Origin: Chlorobiota bacterium
GTDB lineage: Bacteria > Bacteroidota > Ignavibacteria > SZUA-365 > JAADGX01
DNA: 6,441 nucleotides
NCBI GenBank assembly: GCA_013152135.1
Contig: JAADGX010000280.1
Coordinates: forward strand, 6,874 to 13,314
Reading direction: 5' to 3'
Shown: piece by piece, positions 5,822-6,441 of the stretch
Layout: each line of letters opens with the position of its first letter
Position numbering within the stretch: the stretch's first letter is position 1
Notes under the pieces: model-generated
The model's input: only the letters and a program-made list of their open reading frames with translations
What the model was told of the DNA's origin: nothing
Databases searched by the model: none
Translations under genes and position numbers: made by a program

Positions 5822-6441
5822 ATGTCTAACGAGCGGAATTACGATGTTATGAAAAAGCGGGCGATGCTTAAAGCTGGACTTCCTCTTCTTGTTGCCATAA
5901 CGTTGTTCCCGATATACGCCTTGGCTCAAAGCCCGTCCATTGCGATTCATCTTATTCATCGCTCCGATAGTATCCGAATCAAGCTGACGGTGACCAATGA
6001 CAATTCCAGTTGGAGGTGCAAGGGGATTCAGGCAGCGGTGACGTACAATCCACTTATGGTGGTGCCGGTTCAGCCTGGTGGTGGTGGACGTTTGCCGATA
6101 CACGATCATTACTTCGCGCAATACGGATGGGTGTCTCTTTCGAATGCTTTCATCGAAACGGATGGGGTTGATCCCGATCTTTCGTTCTATGCGGAAATGC
6201 CGCGACAATCAACCGGTTTTTACTGGATGACGCCGAACAAAGTCATTGATCTGTGCAAAATGATGTTTCTTCCGAGGGTCCAGAATCCTCCCGGTCCGGC
6301 ATCGTTCGGTTTCTATCAGAATACCGGCGCGAACGGCATGACGGGCTACATGAAGGATGGGAACCCGTATTTACAGGCATTTGCTTCCGCTACTGGATCG
6401 GGGCAGTTTAGTTGGCCGGTTGAGTTGGAGACGTTTACCGC
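5822..6441 (+). CDS. Exported beta-rich protein with possible cohesin/CBM-like domain, probable T9SS cargo (partial, 206 residues)
   Basis: The frame runs off the right edge. The first ATG (5822) lacks a good ribosome binding site. ATG at 5849 gives a more typical signal peptide (MKKRAMLKAGLPLLVAITLF ... ALAQ) and is an equally plausible start, 9 residues shorter. After cleavage near residue 36 (ALAQ-S) comes SIAIHLIHRSDSIRIKLTVTND and then GIQAAVTYNPLMVVPV. This pattern of a repeated short strand followed by x-Y-x-P resembles the opening strands of cohesin-type and related beta-sandwich domains in FCB secreted proteins, but I cannot confirm it. At the edge (198-206) the sequence reads WPVELETFTA, matching the PVELxxFTA motif that usually precedes an interdomain module and T9SS sorting domain. 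The minus-strand open frame at 5789-6208 is a shadow. The protein is real and exported, but its specific role is unknown. Confidence 0.8.
   Translation, partial: MSNERNYDVMKKRAMLKAGLPLLVAITLFPIYALAQSPSIAIHLIHRSDSIRIKLTVTNDNSSWRCKGIQAAVTYNPLMVVPVQPGGGGRLPIHDHYFAQYGWVSLSNAFIETDGVDPDLSFYAEMPRQSTGFYWMTPNKVIDLCKMMFLPRVQNPPGPASFGFYQNTGANGMTGYMKDGNPYLQAFASATGSGQFSWPVELETFT

Noticed and set aside
5789..6208. 139-codon open frame on the minus strand
   Set aside because: It is antisense to a plus-strand frame with a signal peptide and the PVELxxFTA motif; its sequence is Arg/His-rich and not protein-like.

Overview
The window looks like ordinary chromosome of a free-living member of the Fibrobacterota-Chlorobiota-Bacteroidota (FCB) group, most likely an Ignavibacteria/Chlorobiota-like or related candidate lineage. 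The reasons are a textbook type A type IX secretion system (T9SS) C-terminal sorting domain (QNFPNPFNPST ... LYGREVAELV ... SSGLYFY), a second exported protein that is cut off just as a PVELxxFTA module begins, and a tRNA-Asn promoter whose -10 region also fits the Bacteroidota TAnnTTTG pattern. The phylum call is an inference from protein style. No 16S or other marker is present.

The left two thirds is coded on the minus strand. Read in its own direction (right to left) it holds tRNA-Asn(GUU) with a strong promoter and a terminator-like hairpin, a glyoxalase-II-like metallo-beta-lactamase hydrolase (GTG start), purE (3 bp behind it), tRNA-Arg(CCG), a membrane-anchored TPR protein (GTG start) and an intrinsic terminator. 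After a 317-bp gap come a candidate sigma-54 promoter and the first 205 codons of an exported TIGR03790-family protein that runs off the left edge. The hydrolase-purE pair has no obvious promoter of its own, so it probably depends on readthrough from tRNA-Asn. The TPR gene probably shares transcription with tRNA-Arg.

The right third is on the plus strand. A sigma-70-like promoter drives a 783-residue secreted multidomain protein: signal peptide, helical N-terminal region, CBM9/DOMON-like domain, Ig-like beta domain, dockerin-like calcium-binding repeats and a T9SS sorting domain. A long-stem terminator follows. Next is the start of a second exported protein whose N-terminal beta-rich domain resembles cohesin/CBM-type domains and which is cut by the right edge.

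The liveliest parts are the two neighbouring secreted proteins (dockerin-like repeats beside a possible cohesin-like domain), the sigma-54-type promoter with an upstream dyad ahead of the TIGR03790 gene, and the tRNA-led transcription layout of the housekeeping genes. Most other open frames are antisense shadows of these genes.
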